Of a stretch of DNA of 64,000 nt, positions 22,702 to 31,478 are shown piece by piece (position 1 is the first letter of the stretch; the number at the start of each line of letters is the position of its first letter). This stretch comes from Leptotrichia hongkongensis (GTDB lineage Bacteria > Fusobacteriota > Fusobacteriia > Fusobacteriales > Leptotrichiaceae). The notes beneath the pieces were generated by a model that saw only the letters and a program-made list of their open reading frames with translations, was not told the DNA's origin and ran no database searches. Location: contig NZ_AP019846.1 of the NCBI RefSeq assembly GCF_007990635.1, positions 1,984,001 to 2,048,000 of the forward strand, given 5' to 3'. The translations under genes were made by a program, and so were the position numbers.

Positions 22702-24771
22702 TTACTTTGTTTCATCGCTAAAAAATTTCTTATAAATATCCAGTTTCAAAAATTCATTTTCTATTTTTCCATCATTCTTTTCCAGATATTCCATTACAAA
22801 ATCACGTACAAATTTGATTTCCTTCACATTTTTTACAATGTCGGTAAAAAGCATGTCAGATACTCCACTTTGCCTTGTTCCCAAGATTTCTCCTGAATTA
22901 CGTAACTTTAAGTCTTCTTCGGCAATTTTGAATCCGTCTGTTGTTTCTTCCATAACTTCCAGCCTTTTTACTGAAATTTCATTTGTTGTTTCGGATTCTA
23001 AAAAGCAGTAGGACTGGTATTTTCCACGACCAACTCTTCCACGTAGCTGATGAAGTGAAGAAAGTCCAAATCTTTGAGCATCACGGATTACCATAATTGA
23101 GGCATTTGGCACATTTACTCCAACTTCGATTACTGTTGTGGAAACTAGAATGTCAAGTTCGTGATTTTTAAACTGTTCCATAACTTTCTGCTTTTCCTTG
23201 TAAGTTTGCCGTCCGTGCATAAGCCCAATTTTTCTATTTGGAAAAATTGAAATGTATTCTTCGTATGTTTCCTGTGCTGATTTTACATTCAGGCTCTCAC
23301 TTTCCTCAATTAATGGCGAAACTATGTACACTTGCCTTCCATCTTTCATTTTCTTTTCCATAAAGTTATACATTTTTTGTCTGTCAATTTCATTTTGTAT
23401 CCATTTTGTCTTAATCGGACTTCTCCCAGCAGGCAACTCGTCAATAATTGATACATCCAAATCTCCATAAATTGTAAGTGCAAGTGAACGTGGAATCGGA
23501 GTAGCACTCATAACAATCAAATTGGCAAGATTTCCCTTGTCACGTAAAAGTTTTCGCTGTGTTACCCCAAACCTATGCTGTTCATCAATTACAATTAGCC
23601 CAAGATTTTTGAAAATTACATTGTCCTCTATTAGAGAATGTGTTCCAATTACAATGTCAACAAGTCCTTCTTTTATCTCATTTAGCAGTTTTTCCTTTTT
23701 CTTTCCCTTCACACTTCCAGTCAAAAGTTCCACTCGTATGTCAAGATTCATAAATTCATCTACAATTCCTAAATAATGCTGTGTAGCAAGAATTTCTGTT
23801 GGTGCCATAATTACCCCTTGATAATTATTTTCCACCATATAAAGAAGCATTATAAATGAAACAATCGTCTTTCCAGAACCAACATCCCCCTGAATAAGCC
23901 TATTTACAATCTTTCCAGCCTTTAATTCAGAATAAATCTCCTTTATTACACGTTTCTGAGCTTTTGTCAAATCATAATCCAGACCCTTTATAAATTTGCT
24001 CACAAGACTTTTGTTGTCTTCAAGTTTATAAATATTCTTATTTGCCTTGTCAACACTAAAACGATTTTGTAAAATTCCCATTTCCAGAAGTAAAATTTCC
24101 TCCAGCATAAATCTTTTCCGTGCTTTGCTTTGTTTTTCCTCATTTTCTGGAAAATGAATATTTAAAACCGCCTCTTTTCTTCCAAGCAGTTTCTCTTTCT
24201 GCAAAAATTCCTTTGGTAGATTTTCCTGCAACAAATATCCGTAATCCATTAAGGCATTTTCCATAACTTTTCTAATTGCCTGCTGTCTGAGCGACTCAGT
24301 AGACGGATAAATAGGTAATATCTGCTTTTGTTCCTGCATATCAAAATTAGCTTGATTGATTTTTTTATACTCAGGATTTACAAGCTGAAATTTTACAGTC
24401 TTTCTCACTTTCCCATAAACTGTAATCTCATCGCCAATGTGAATACCATTTTTCACAAACCTGTTATTAAACCACACAAGCTCAATCATTCCGCTATCAT
24501 CACTCAAAACCGCTCGAAACATAGTTCTTCCAGCCTTTATATACTGATTAACCACATTCACAACCGTTCCCTGTAAAATCACAAATTCATCTGCCAGAAT
24601 TTCCGCAATTTTCTTATGATTGCTCCTATTCTCATAAGCTCTTGGAAAGAAATAAAGCAAGTCATAAAGTGTAAAAACTCCCAATTTCCTAAATTTTGGA
24701 ATGTTTGTTTTTGTAACTCCTTTTATTTTCACCTTTTCTAAATTTTCATAAAGCAAGTTATATGTTTTCAT
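22702..24771 (-). CDS. recG: ATP-dependent DNA helicase RecG
   Basis: A 689-residue branch-migrating helicase that remodels stalled forks and Holliday junctions. The N-terminal wedge domain with an OB fold (about residues 60-140) precedes two helicase lobes: Walker A GDVGSGKT (about 295), IDEQHRFG (DEQH box, about 395), MSATPIPRSL, and lobe 2 with STTVIEVGVNVPNASIMVI and QLRGRVGRG. The frame is open to 24825, but the first 10 or so codons of that longer version lie in 103-bp repeat copy B. AAGGCGG lies 8 bases before the ATG at 24771 (MKTYNLLYENL), which I take as the start. Confidence 0.95.
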   Translation of the reverse strand: MKTYNLLYENLEKVKIKGVTKTNIPKFRKLGVFTLYDLLYFFPRAYENRSNHKKIAEILADEFVILQGTVVNVVNQYIKAGRTMFRAVLSDDSGMIELVWFNNRFVKNGIHIGDEITVYGKVRKTVKFQLVNPEYKKINQANFDMQEQKQILPIYPSTESLRQQAIRKVMENALMDYGYLLQENLPKEFLQKEKLLGRKEAVLNIHFPENEEKQSKARKRFMLEEILLLEMGILQNRFSVDKANKNIYKLEDNKSLVSKFIKGLDYDLTKAQKRVIKEIYSELKAGKIVNRLIQGDVGSGKTIVSFIMLLYMVENNYQGVIMAPTEILATQHYLGIVDEFMNLDIRVELLTGSVKGKKKEKLLNEIKEGLVDIVIGTHSLIEDNVIFKNLGLIVIDEQHRFGVTQRKLLRDKGNLANLIVMSATPIPRSLALTIYGDLDVSIIDELPAGRSPIKTKWIQNEIDRQKMYNFMEKKMKDGRQVYIVSPLIEESESLNVKSAQETYEEYISIFPNRKIGLMHGRQTYKEKQKVMEQFKNHELDILVSTTVIEVGVNVPNASIMVIRDAQRFGLSSLHQLRGRVGRGKYQSYCFLESETTNEISVKRLEVMEETTDGFKIAEEDLKLRNSGEILGTRQSGVSDMLFTDIVKNVKEIKFVRDFVMEYLEKNDGKIENEFLKLDIYKKFFSDETK

Positions 24772-24794
24772 ATCCATTTCCGCCTTATTTATAT

Positions 24795-24897
24795 TATAGT
24801 AAAACTTATTTAAAACCAAACTCAAAAGCTATGACTATTTTACTCAAACCTTAAATTTATATAATTTTAGCAGTTTAATTTAAAATAGGTTTGAGTA
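24795..24897 (-). repeat. 103-bp interspersed repeat, copy B
   Basis: Reverse-oriented copy, exactly 103 bases, lying immediately upstream of recG and running into its alternative upstream start. On the minus strand it opens TACTCAAACC, with the perfect partner GGTTTGAGTA, and closes TTTTACTATA. It shares its variant bases with copy C, not with A and D. Confidence 0.85.
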
Positions 24898-25064
24898 TAC
24901 TTTTCAAATTAAATCTTTATATATAAATCAAATTGATTTTACTATAATGATACCATAATTTGCTTAAATTTTCTATATTTTATAAAAAATAAAAATAGAA
25001 TGAGATTTTTTATAACTACTCTTAGTATTTTATATTCAAATGAATAATTATTTGTAATCCAGCA

Positions 25065-25104
25065 AAAAGAAAAATAAAACTGCCTCAATATTCTGAAGCA
25101 GTTT
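25065..25104 (-). terminator. Terminator of the amino-acid uptake operon
   Basis: On the minus strand AAACTGC...GCAGTTT (25077-25104) forms a stem and is followed by TTATTTTTCTTTTT, about 35 bases after the last gene of the operon. Confidence 0.75.
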
Positions 25105-25139
25105 ACTTTTTTTATTTTTATAAATTATGATTTATCTGT

Positions 25140-25988
25140 CTATTTATTTTCGATAATTACTGTTTTTGGATCAACTTTATTTCCGTAAACAGGCTCAAGA
25201 GTGGCTTTATATGCTTTTTCAAAGAATCCTTCCTTAGTAAGAGCATCTATTTCAGTATTTAGCCAGTCTAACAGTTCCTTGTTCCCTTTTCTTACAGCTG
25301 GAGCAATGTAGTCCTGGTCCCCTAGCTGTTTAATATCCACAACAAATCCTGGATTTTCTGTTGCCCATGCGAATACTAGAGTATTATCGTGTGCAAGTGC
25401 AGCTCCTCTTTTATCTAATAATGCGTTAAATGTCTCTGTGTTTTGGTCATATTTTAGTAATTCTATATCTGGATGATTTTTAGTAAAGTAGATTTCTGCT
25501 GTTGTTCCTTTGTTAACTATTAATTTTTTACCTTTCAGCTCCTTCACATCTTTTATTGGAGCACCTTCTGGTGAAACAATCCCTAATGATACCTTCATAT
25601 AAGGTTTTGCAAAATCAACTTTTTGTTTTCTTTCGTCTGTTACTGTAAAATTCGCTAGAATAATGTCAACTTTATTTGATAATAAATATTCTACTCTGTT
25701 TGCAGCTTCTAATGTGATAAATTCTATTTTATTTTCGTCACCTAATAAATCTTTTGCAAGCCTTTTTGCCAAATAAATATCATAACCTTGATTTTTCCCA
25801 TTTTCATCAACAAATCCAAATGGCGGCTTATCTCCAAATACTCCTATTCTTATTTTTCCTGCTTTTTTTATAGCCTCAATTGACCCTGGTTCAGCACTTC
25901 CCTTTCCACCTTTTCCACAGCTTATTGCAAATACTCCTAAAACTAAGATTGCAATAATTTTTACAAACCTTTCAAAATTCTTTTTCAT
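25140..25988 (-). CDS. Amino-acid ABC transporter substrate-binding lipoprotein
   Basis: A 282-residue periplasmic binding protein of family 3 (polar amino acids). A signal sequence ends in a lipobox, VFAISC, so it is probably a lipoprotein. The mature part has IRIGVFGDKPPFGFVDENGKNQGYDIYLAKRLA, the classical family 3 start, and ANFTVTDERKQKVDFAKPYM (ligand pocket). The open frame starts four codons earlier at TTG, but those codons are the GGAGGT ribosome site, so ATG 25988 is used. It is the last gene of the operon with two permeases, an ATPase, a DAACS symporter and an ATP-grasp protein. Ligand is probably an acidic or sulfur amino acid; this is inferred from the neighbours only. Confidence 0.92.
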   Translation of the reverse strand: MKKNFERFVKIIAILVLGVFAISCGKGGKGSAEPGSIEAIKKAGKIRIGVFGDKPPFGFVDENGKNQGYDIYLAKRLAKDLLGDENKIEFITLEAANRVEYLLSNKVDIILANFTVTDERKQKVDFAKPYMKVSLGIVSPEGAPIKDVKELKGKKLIVNKGTTAEIYFTKNHPDIELLKYDQNTETFNALLDKRGAALAHDNTLVFAWATENPGFVVDIKQLGDQDYIAPAVRKGNKELLDWLNTEIDALTKEGFFEKAYKATLEPVYGNKVDPKTVIIENK

Positions 25989-26025
25989 AATTACCTCCAA
26001 GTTTATTTAATATTTTTGTAATTTC

Positions 26026-26973
26026 TTATCCTAATTTTTTCAATTCATCTTTTAAATATTTAGCTAGTTCCAACATAGCATATTTTCCAGCTATTTTTTC
26101 AGCGTCGGCATTGTAGTTGGTATTTGTATTTATGTCATAAACAAAAACTTCGTTGTTTTCATTTATGATAAACTCTATTGCCGCCACATCTATGTGGTTT
26201 TCTTTCAAAAATTTTTCATATTTTTCAATTTGATTTTCTGGCAATCTTTCAATAATTCTAAATTTTGATTTTTCTGTGGCTTCTTCTCCTACAGGACAGA
26301 ATTTATCATTTATCTGGCACGAATCTGCTGGACATAGTTCAAATCCATCGCTTGAGTCAACTTTTACGGAATAGAGATATTTTCCACCTATAAATTCAGC
26401 TCTTATGATATGTCCGTCCACAGACTTCACATATTCCTGAATCAAACTTATTCCATCAACAGAATCTTCAAAATCATTTCCATTTACATAATTGTCAAGT
26501 TCTTCATAACTTCTTATAAGTCTTACCCCAAGACCTTTTCCAGCTCTGTTGTGCTTTATGATAAAAGGATATGTGTCAAGTTCCTTTGCAGCATTTAAAA
26601 TTTGATCTTTTCCCACAGCTCCTAATGTTTTTGGAGTATTTATCCCTGCCTTTTGCAGTAAGATGTATTGTTTCAATTTACTCACTTCAAGATTTATAGC
26701 AGATGTCCCATTAATTACACGAACTGCTTCTGTCCCTTTGTTTTCGAGCCATGTTAAGACTTGCTCCGTTAATTCTGGTGCATATCTATGCCCTCTTGTG
26801 TGTGAAGAAGCGCTCATTCTATTATAATACACGCCTTTTTCAGGCTCTTTTCCTATATTTAATATTCCTTCTGACAAATCCAGTTCTTCATAAGGAACTG
26901 ACAATTCATCCAGCCTTGCAGTTAGATGTCTTGTCCAATCCATATTTTCATGAATTATATATACTTTTGACAT
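26026..26973 (-). CDS. ATP-grasp family protein (RimK-like amino-acid ligase)
   Basis: A 315-residue ATP-grasp protein. Seen: SKLKQYILLQKAGINTPKTLGAV (start of the ATP-grasp fold, about residues 98-120), YPFIIKHNRAGKGLGVRLI (ATP-binding lysine and glycine-rich loop, about 135-153), LIQEYVKSVDGHIIRAEFIGGKYLYSVKV, and AAIEFIINENNEVFVYDINTNTNYN, which carries the metal-binding acidic and asparagine residues near the C-terminus. This pattern is closest to RimK/LysX-type carboxylate-amine ligases, which join an amino acid to another amine or acid. It is embedded between the DAACS symporter and the ABC binding protein, so its substrate may be the amino acid being imported. True substrate is unknown. 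Confidence 0.8.
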   Translation of the reverse strand: MSKVYIIHENMDWTRHLTARLDELSVPYEELDLSEGILNIGKEPEKGVYYNRMSASSHTRGHRYAPELTEQVLTWLENKGTEAVRVINGTSAINLEVSKLKQYILLQKAGINTPKTLGAVGKDQILNAAKELDTYPFIIKHNRAGKGLGVRLIRSYEELDNYVNGNDFEDSVDGISLIQEYVKSVDGHIIRAEFIGGKYLYSVKVDSSDGFELCPADSCQINDKFCPVGEEATEKSKFRIIERLPENQIEKYEKFLKENHIDVAAIEFIINENNEVFVYDINTNTNYNADAEKIAGKYAMLELAKYLKDELKKLG

Positions 26974-27005
26974 ATTTTCATCCTTTCTATTTTTATTTTT
27001 AAAGT

Positions 27006-28271
27006 TTATTCAACTACAGCCGTATTTTCTCGAAGTCCATCATACACTTCCTCTGTTTCCACAACTTCATATTCTCCAGTTTTTTCAATAATCGCAGGAA
27101 TAAGTGTGTTTCCAACTACATTTACTGCTGTACGTCCAGCATTTGCCAAAAAGTCAACTGATACAATCAGGGCAATACCCTCTGCAGGTAAATTAAGCTG
27201 TGTTGCAGTCGCAAGCAGTACAACCAATGCTCCAGATGGAACTGCTGCAATTCCTTTTGTAATTATTGTCAAAAATAATATTAACGGTATTAATTGACCC
27301 CATGTAAGCGGAGTTGAGTACAAGTTTGTTATAAATGTTACTGATAAACTTATATAAATGCAGGCTCCAATAAGATTGAATGAATATCCAAGCGGTGTAG
27401 CAAAAGCTGAAACTGATTCAGATATTCCATTTTCTTCACTACGTTCAAGAAGTGTCGGTAAAACTACTGCAGAACCTCCTGTTGTAAAAGCTATTAGTAC
27501 CAAATCCTTAATATTTGATAATAATTTTAAATAAGGAACTTTGAATATGTATGCAATAATCGGAAATACGACTAATAGAGCTGCCAAGTATCCAACATAA
27601 AGAAGCATTACAAACTGTCCTAACAGATACAAATCTCCAAGTCCAGTTTTTGCGACATTGCTTGCAATCAGCCCAAACACTCCCACAGGTGCAAATGCAA
27701 TGGCATAATCTACAATCTTATACATAGCCTTTATCCAAGATTCAAAGAATGCTATCACAGGTTTATTGTCATCTCCAACAGCAATTAAGGCAATTCCCAG
27801 AAATACCGCAAAAAATATAACCGGTAGAAGATTTCCATCTGCAAATGCTGTAAATACATTTTTAGGTACAATTGATGTTAAGAAATCGCTCAAATTAATG
27901 TTAGAAGCAACATCTTTAATAGCTTCTGTGGAAATGCTTCCAGCTTTTATATTTGCACCAATTCCTGTTACTTTCCCTAAAATAAGGCTAAGCGTGATTA
28001 CTAACGTTGTAATTGAGAAAAAGTGTAAAAATGTCTTGAATGCAAGATTTCCAAACTTTTTAGTATTTTTCATTGTAACTATTGACAGAACAACTAACGG
28101 AAATACAAGCGGTACAATAACCATCTGAACTAAACTTGTAAACAGCACTCCCAGTATTTTTAACTCTTTAGCAAACGACGGAAATAATTGTCCAACCAAA
28201 ATTCCTAATAACGCACCAATCAATATCTGTGCCAATAAATTCAATTTTCTAAATCCTAATAATTTTTTCAT
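27006..28271 (-). CDS. Dicarboxylate/amino acid:cation symporter (DAACS family)
   Basis: A 421-residue membrane symporter of the GltP/DctA family. Features: an N-terminal LLAQILIGALLGILVGQLFP segment, about eight hydrophobic helices, the serine-rich reentrant-loop region (FTTGGSAVVLPTLLERSEENGIS, about 265-287), and the NxxGT-like motif AGRTAVNVVGN near the C-terminus. Substrates in the family are glutamate, aspartate, C4-dicarboxylates, serine or cystine. Being in one operon with a complete ABC importer is unusual: two energised uptake systems for what may be the same amino acid. Confidence 0.92.
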   Translation of the reverse strand: MKKLLGFRKLNLLAQILIGALLGILVGQLFPSFAKELKILGVLFTSLVQMVIVPLVFPLVVLSIVTMKNTKKFGNLAFKTFLHFFSITTLVITLSLILGKVTGIGANIKAGSISTEAIKDVASNINLSDFLTSIVPKNVFTAFADGNLLPVIFFAVFLGIALIAVGDDNKPVIAFFESWIKAMYKIVDYAIAFAPVGVFGLIASNVAKTGLGDLYLLGQFVMLLYVGYLAALLVVFPIIAYIFKVPYLKLLSNIKDLVLIAFTTGGSAVVLPTLLERSEENGISESVSAFATPLGYSFNLIGACIYISLSVTFITNLYSTPLTWGQLIPLILFLTIITKGIAAVPSGALVVLLATATQLNLPAEGIALIVSVDFLANAGRTAVNVVGNTLIPAIIEKTGEYEVVETEEVYDGLRENTAVVE

Positions 28272-28329
28272 ACTTTCATTCTCCCTTCAACAATTAGCAT
28301 TCACTAAATTGTTTTACTAAATTTTTTAT

Positions 28330-29112
28330 TTATATCAACAAAGCTGATTCCACCTTATCTTTCTTTTCAAAATTAAATATATTTAAGAATTTCTTAGCTC
28401 TTTCAGTTTTTGGATTTCTAAAAAATTCCAGCGGATAATTTGTTTCAACGATTTCTCCAGAATCCATAAATACTATCCTATCCGCAACTGCTTTAGCAAA
28501 TTCCATTTCATGAGTAACGATTATCATTGTCATTCCTTCCTTTGCCAGTTCCAGCATTACATCCAGCACTTCTCTTACCATTTCGGGATCAAGTGCCGCT
28601 GTAACCTCATCAAACAGCATTATTTCTGGATTCATACATAGTGATCTTATAATTGCTATTCTTTGTTTTTGTCCTCCTGACAGTTCTCTTGGATATGAGT
28701 TCTTTTTATCCAGAAGCCCTACTCTTTCCAGCAATTTTTCTGCTTGTTCCGTAACTTCCTTTTTATCCCTTTTCTGTACTTTAAGCGGTCCTAACAGAAG
28801 ATTTTGCATAACTGTCATATGATCAAATAATTCGTAACTTTGAAACACCATTCCTATTCTCTGACGTATTAAATGCCATTTTGTCTTATCTTTATTAATA
28901 ACATTTCCTTGTAATTTTATTTCTCCAGACTGAATTTCTTCAAGTCCGTTTACACATCTTAAAAGTGTACTTTTCCCACATCCAGAAGGTCCTAATATTA
29001 CTACAACCTCGCTTTTATTTACTGAAAGTGAAACTCCTTTTAATGCGGGTATGCCTTTTTTGTATTCTTTTTTTATATCAGAAAGTTCCAATAAAACTTC
29101 CGAATCTGCCAT
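28330..29112 (-). CDS. Amino-acid ABC transporter ATP-binding protein
   Basis: A 260-residue ATPase with all motifs: Walker [10 protein letters not shown] (about residues 39-47), Q-loop MVFQSYELF, signature LSGGQKQR (about 143), Walker [13 protein letters not shown], and switch histidine IIVTHEM. The GlnQ/HisP-type sequence ([18 protein letters not shown]) assigns it to polar amino-acid uptake. It couples ATP hydrolysis to the two permeases encoded just upstream. Confidence 0.95.
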   Translation of the reverse strand: MADSEVLLELSDIKKEYKKGIPALKGVSLSVNKSEVVVILGPSGCGKSTLLRCVNGLEEIQSGEIKLQGNVINKDKTKWHLIRQRIGMVFQSYELFDHMTVMQNLLLGPLKVQKRDKKEVTEQAEKLLERVGLLDKKNSYPRELSGGQKQRIAIIRSLCMNPEIMLFDEVTAALDPEMVREVLDVMLELAKEGMTMIIVTHEMEFAKAVADRIVFMDSGEIVETNYPLEFFRNPKTERAKKFLNIFNFEKKDKVESALLI

Positions 29113-29139
29113 TTTGTTTACCTCCGTTTCCTTTATTTT

Positions 29140-29817
29140 TTAAATAGCCCATTTTTTCTCCATTTTTTTTGATAATAATGTAATTGGATAACAAATTATG
29201 AAATATAGAAAAAATATGAACAGATACACCCAAAATGGTGCCATCGGATTTTTCCTGCTTGAAAACTCTATAATTTGCCGTCCTATTTTTAGAACTTCTG
29301 CAACTTCTATAAAAATCGCAAGTGAAGTTGTCTTAATCATTCTTGTTATAAGGTTTACCGCTGCAGGTGCAATTCTTCTTACAGCCTGTGGAAGCAGCAC
29401 ATATCTATAAACCTGGCTTGTATCAAGTCCTAAAGCCTTTGCACTTTCCCCTTGAATTTTTGGAAGAGAAATAATTGCTCCTCTCACAATATCCATCATT
29501 TCAGCTGTTCCCCATATCACAAACACTATTATTGTCGTAGTTTCTGAGTCAATATGCAAATCAAAGCCTTTTGCAACTCCAAAATAAATTATGAACAGCC
29601 ACACAAGCAAGGGAATGATTCTCATACTTTCCAGATAAAACTTCAATATTCCATAAATAATCTTATTTTTTGAAGTCATAACTATTCCTAGAATTAATCC
29701 AAACAATATTGAAAATACTATGGAAACAAGAGCAATTTGTCCCGTTACAATAAGCCCACCCATAAGCCTTTGCAAATTGACTCCTTTAAAAATAACATCA
29801 ATTCCCGACAGTTGCAT
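29140..29817 (-). CDS. Amino-acid ABC transporter permease (second subunit)
   Basis: A 225-residue HisM/GlnP-type permease with about five hydrophobic helices. The EAA loop is ESAKALGLDTSQVYRYVLLPQAVRRIAPAAVN (about residues 130-161), which contacts the ATPase. It overlaps the end of the first permease gene by 20 bases, consistent with translational coupling and a heterodimeric channel. Confidence 0.93.
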   Translation of the reverse strand: MQLSGIDVIFKGVNLQRLMGGLIVTGQIALVSIVFSILFGLILGIVMTSKNKIIYGILKFYLESMRIIPLLVWLFIIYFGVAKGFDLHIDSETTTIIVFVIWGTAEMMDIVRGAIISLPKIQGESAKALGLDTSQVYRYVLLPQAVRRIAPAAVNLITRMIKTTSLAIFIEVAEVLKIGRQIIEFSSRKNPMAPFWVYLFIFFLYFIICYPITLLSKKMEKKWAI

Positions 29818-30457
29818 ATCTTATTCTCCTTTCAATTACTGTTAAAATAAACGAAACTGGTAAAATAATAATCAAATATGCTACAACAAGCATAAACAGA
29901 CTTTCATTCGTTTTATAATAAAGCCCTATCAAATCCCGTGTCAGATACATCAGTTCCATTAAAGCCAAAATCCCTATTACTGAAGTTTCTTTCAAAAGAA
30001 ATATTATATTTGCCGCTATCGCTGGAAATGAAACCGTAAATGCCTGTGGCAATATTACGTTAGTTATAAGCTGTGATTCTGTAAGTCCAATGCTTAACCC
30101 AGATTCCCTCTGCCCTTTCGTAACCGACTCCAATCCGCTCCGAAATGCCTCACACATGTAACTTCCGCCAAGGAAAGATAATCCAATCACAGCACAAATA
30201 TGCGAATTAAACGTAATTCCAATTTTTGGAAGCCCAAAATACAGAAAGAATAACTGTATTACAAGTGGCGTATTTCTCGAAAGTTCAATATAAATTCCCA
30301 CAATCTGCCTAACAGCTGGAACTCTATAATAAAGCACCAATGCACAAACTATTCCAATCAATATTGAAAATATAATTCCAAAAATTCCTATAATCACAGT
30401 CAATTTCATTGCTTCTAAATATTTAGGAATATTTTCTATTATAAAATTAAAGTCCAT
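29798..30457 (-). CDS. Amino-acid ABC transporter permease (first subunit)
   Basis: A 219-residue HisQ/GlnP-type permease with about five hydrophobic helices and the EAA loop ESGLSIGLTESQLITNVILPQAFTVSFPAIAAN (about residues 135-168). It is the first gene of the six-gene uptake operon. Its leader is preceded by the two tandem 103-bp repeats C and D, which may carry or disturb the promoter. Confidence 0.93.
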   Translation of the reverse strand: MDFNFIIENIPKYLEAMKLTVIIGIFGIIFSILIGIVCALVLYYRVPAVRQIVGIYIELSRNTPLVIQLFFLYFGLPKIGITFNSHICAVIGLSFLGGSYMCEAFRSGLESVTKGQRESGLSIGLTESQLITNVILPQAFTVSFPAIAANIIFLLKETSVIGILALMELMYLTRDLIGLYYKTNESLFMLVVAYLIIILPVSFILTVIERRIRYATVGN

Positions 30458-30596
30458 TTTTGTATTTCCTTTCTAAGAATGTTATTGTATATTTTACTTT
30501 TTTATCTCTTATATTTGTATGTAAAAATATTATACTATAAAAAATTTTATTTGTAAAGAATTATTTTTGTATATACACAAAAAATATTTTATACTA

Positions 30597-30699
30597 TACT
30601 CAAACCTATTTTAAATTAAACTGCTAAAATTATATAAATTTAGGGTTTGAGTAAAATAGTCATAGCTTTTGATTTTGGTTTTAAATAAGTTTTACTATA
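30597..30699 (+). repeat. 103-bp interspersed repeat, copy C
   Basis: Opens TACTCAAACC, perfect inverted partner GGTTTGAGTA about 50 bases in, closes TTTTACTATA. It shares the variant bases of copy B (GCTAAAATTATATAAATTTAG core) and lies 19 bases from copy D in direct orientation. Confidence 0.85.
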
Positions 30700-30718
30700 A
30701 TACTAAACTTTATAACTA

Positions 30719-30821
30719 TACTCGAACCCATTTAAAATTGAACTGATAGAAATTATATAATTTAGGGTTTGAGTAAAATAGTCATAATTTTTGAGTTCTG
30801 TTTTAAACTAGTTTTACTATA
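30719..30821 (+). repeat. 103-bp interspersed repeat, copy D
   Basis: Nearly identical to copy A at 8182-8284 (TACTCGAACC start, core AATTATATAATT, TTTTACTATA end). Together with C it forms a tandem direct pair upstream of the amino-acid uptake operon. Confidence 0.85.
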
Positions 30822-30825
30822 CAAC

Positions 30826-30859
30826 AAAAAAAGAAGCAGAATCTTAAAAATTCCACTTC
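30826..30859 (-). terminator. Terminator of the small lipoprotein gene
   Basis: On the minus strand GAAGTGGAAT pairs with ATTCTGCTTC (30833-30859, two G-U pairs) and is followed by TTTTTTT. It closely resembles the terminator behind priA at 31526-31559. Confidence 0.75.
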
Positions 30860-30893
30860 CACATTCATCAGTACATTCTTCCTAAATCACATA

Positions 30894-31070
30894 TCAATAA
30901 GTTCGATTTCCATATTTGTCCTTGCAGTAATAATAACCATTCTCATTCTCATAACATCTTATACCTCTTTCAGCTGCTCGCCGATCTGAATCTTTCCAGA
31001 GAGCAATATCATGTGCACTGCATCCTACAACTGTCATTCCAAGTAACACAATCAAAATCAATTTCTTCAT
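30894..31070 (-). CDS. Small putative lipoprotein
   Basis: A 58-residue protein with a signal sequence MKKLILIVLLGMTVVGCSA ending in a lipobox cysteine (residue 17), then a short polar domain with CYENENGYYYCKDKYGNRTY. The open frame begins three codons earlier at TTG, but AGGAG lies 10 bases before the ATG at 31070. It is probably anchored in the inner face of the outer membrane or the cytoplasmic membrane. The C-terminal domain with two cysteines is not recognised. It has its own terminator and lies between the tandem repeats and peptide locus 1. Confidence 0.75.
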   Translation of the reverse strand: MKKLILIVLLGMTVVGCSAHDIALWKDSDRRAAERGIRCYENENGYYYCKDKYGNRTY

Positions 31071-31189
31071 AAAAATCAACTCCTATCCCATATTCTATTT
31101 ATTATATTATAACAATTACTTATAATTTCCAAATTTTATTTTTAGGGGTTTTTGATTAGAATTTCCTTATATTTACTTTTTCACTCTAC

Positions 31190-31220
31190 AAAAACCCGCC
31201 AGCAAAGTTCAACTGGCAGG
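31190..31220 (-). terminator. Terminator of the locus 1 peptide mRNA
   Basis: On the minus strand CCTGCCAG/CTGGCGGG (31195-31220) is followed by TTTTTG. The equivalent stem in locus 2 is CCTACCAG/CTGGTAGG: the A-T pair there is a G-C pair here, a compensatory change in otherwise almost identical flanking sequence. Confidence 0.9.
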
Positions 31221-31260
31221 CAAAAGGTAGGACAACAAGACAAGAATTCAACTGCTAATC

Positions 31261-31326
31261 TTAACTGCTAAAAATCAAAAACAATATGATTATAACAGCC
31301 AAAACAGTCAAATCCCAATTTGCCAT
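31261..31326 (-). CDS. Small hydrophobic peptide, candidate type I toxin (locus 1)
   Basis: A 21-residue peptide, MANWDLTVLAVIIILFLIFSS, preceded by a GGAGGTGG ribosome site. It is a single hydrophobic helix with a short polar head, the form of membrane-active type I toxins. The peptide at 56441-56512 is a clear paralogue (NWDLTVLxVIIILFLIF is shared). Protein-level conservation and the flanking RNA arrangement show that it is a real gene. I do not recognise the family; it does not match Fst, Hok, Ldr, Ibs, TisB or TxpA as I know them. Toxicity is inference. Confidence 0.85.
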   Translation of the reverse strand: MANWDLTVLAVIIILFLIFSS

Positions 31327-31385
31327 TGCAACCACCTCCCTGCTTTTATAAATTGTAGTATCAAGGTTGCGACCCTTGACAAATA

Positions 31386-31414
31386 ATTATAACATAAAAA
31401 AAAGCCCCATTCAA
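31386..31414 (-). promoter_or_regulatory. Promoter of the locus 1 peptide mRNA
   Basis: TTGAAT (31409-31414) and TATAAT (31386-31391) on the minus strand, 17 bases apart. The -35 box lies within the 3' arm of the sRNA terminator hairpin and the T-tract of that terminator fills the spacer. Confidence 0.85.
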
Positions 31415-31472
31415 CAAGAACAGAGCTTTTTTTTCGCATTTTTACTACAACCTAAAAGCAGGTTTTTTATTC
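31393..31472 (-). ncRNA. Candidate antitoxin sRNA (locus 1)
   Basis: An RNA of about 80 bases predicted from its own promoter (31479-31507) to the terminator hairpin at 31401-31429 plus T-run. It has no ribosome site or reading frame. Bases 31443-31462 (minus strand CCTGCTTTTA, GG, TTGTAGTA) are complementary in two blocks of 10 and 8 to the leader of the adjacent peptide mRNA at 31339-31348 and 31353-31360, ending at its ribosome site. It would therefore block translation of the peptide. Ends are predicted, not measured. Confidence 0.75.
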
Positions 31473-31478
31473 AAAAGT

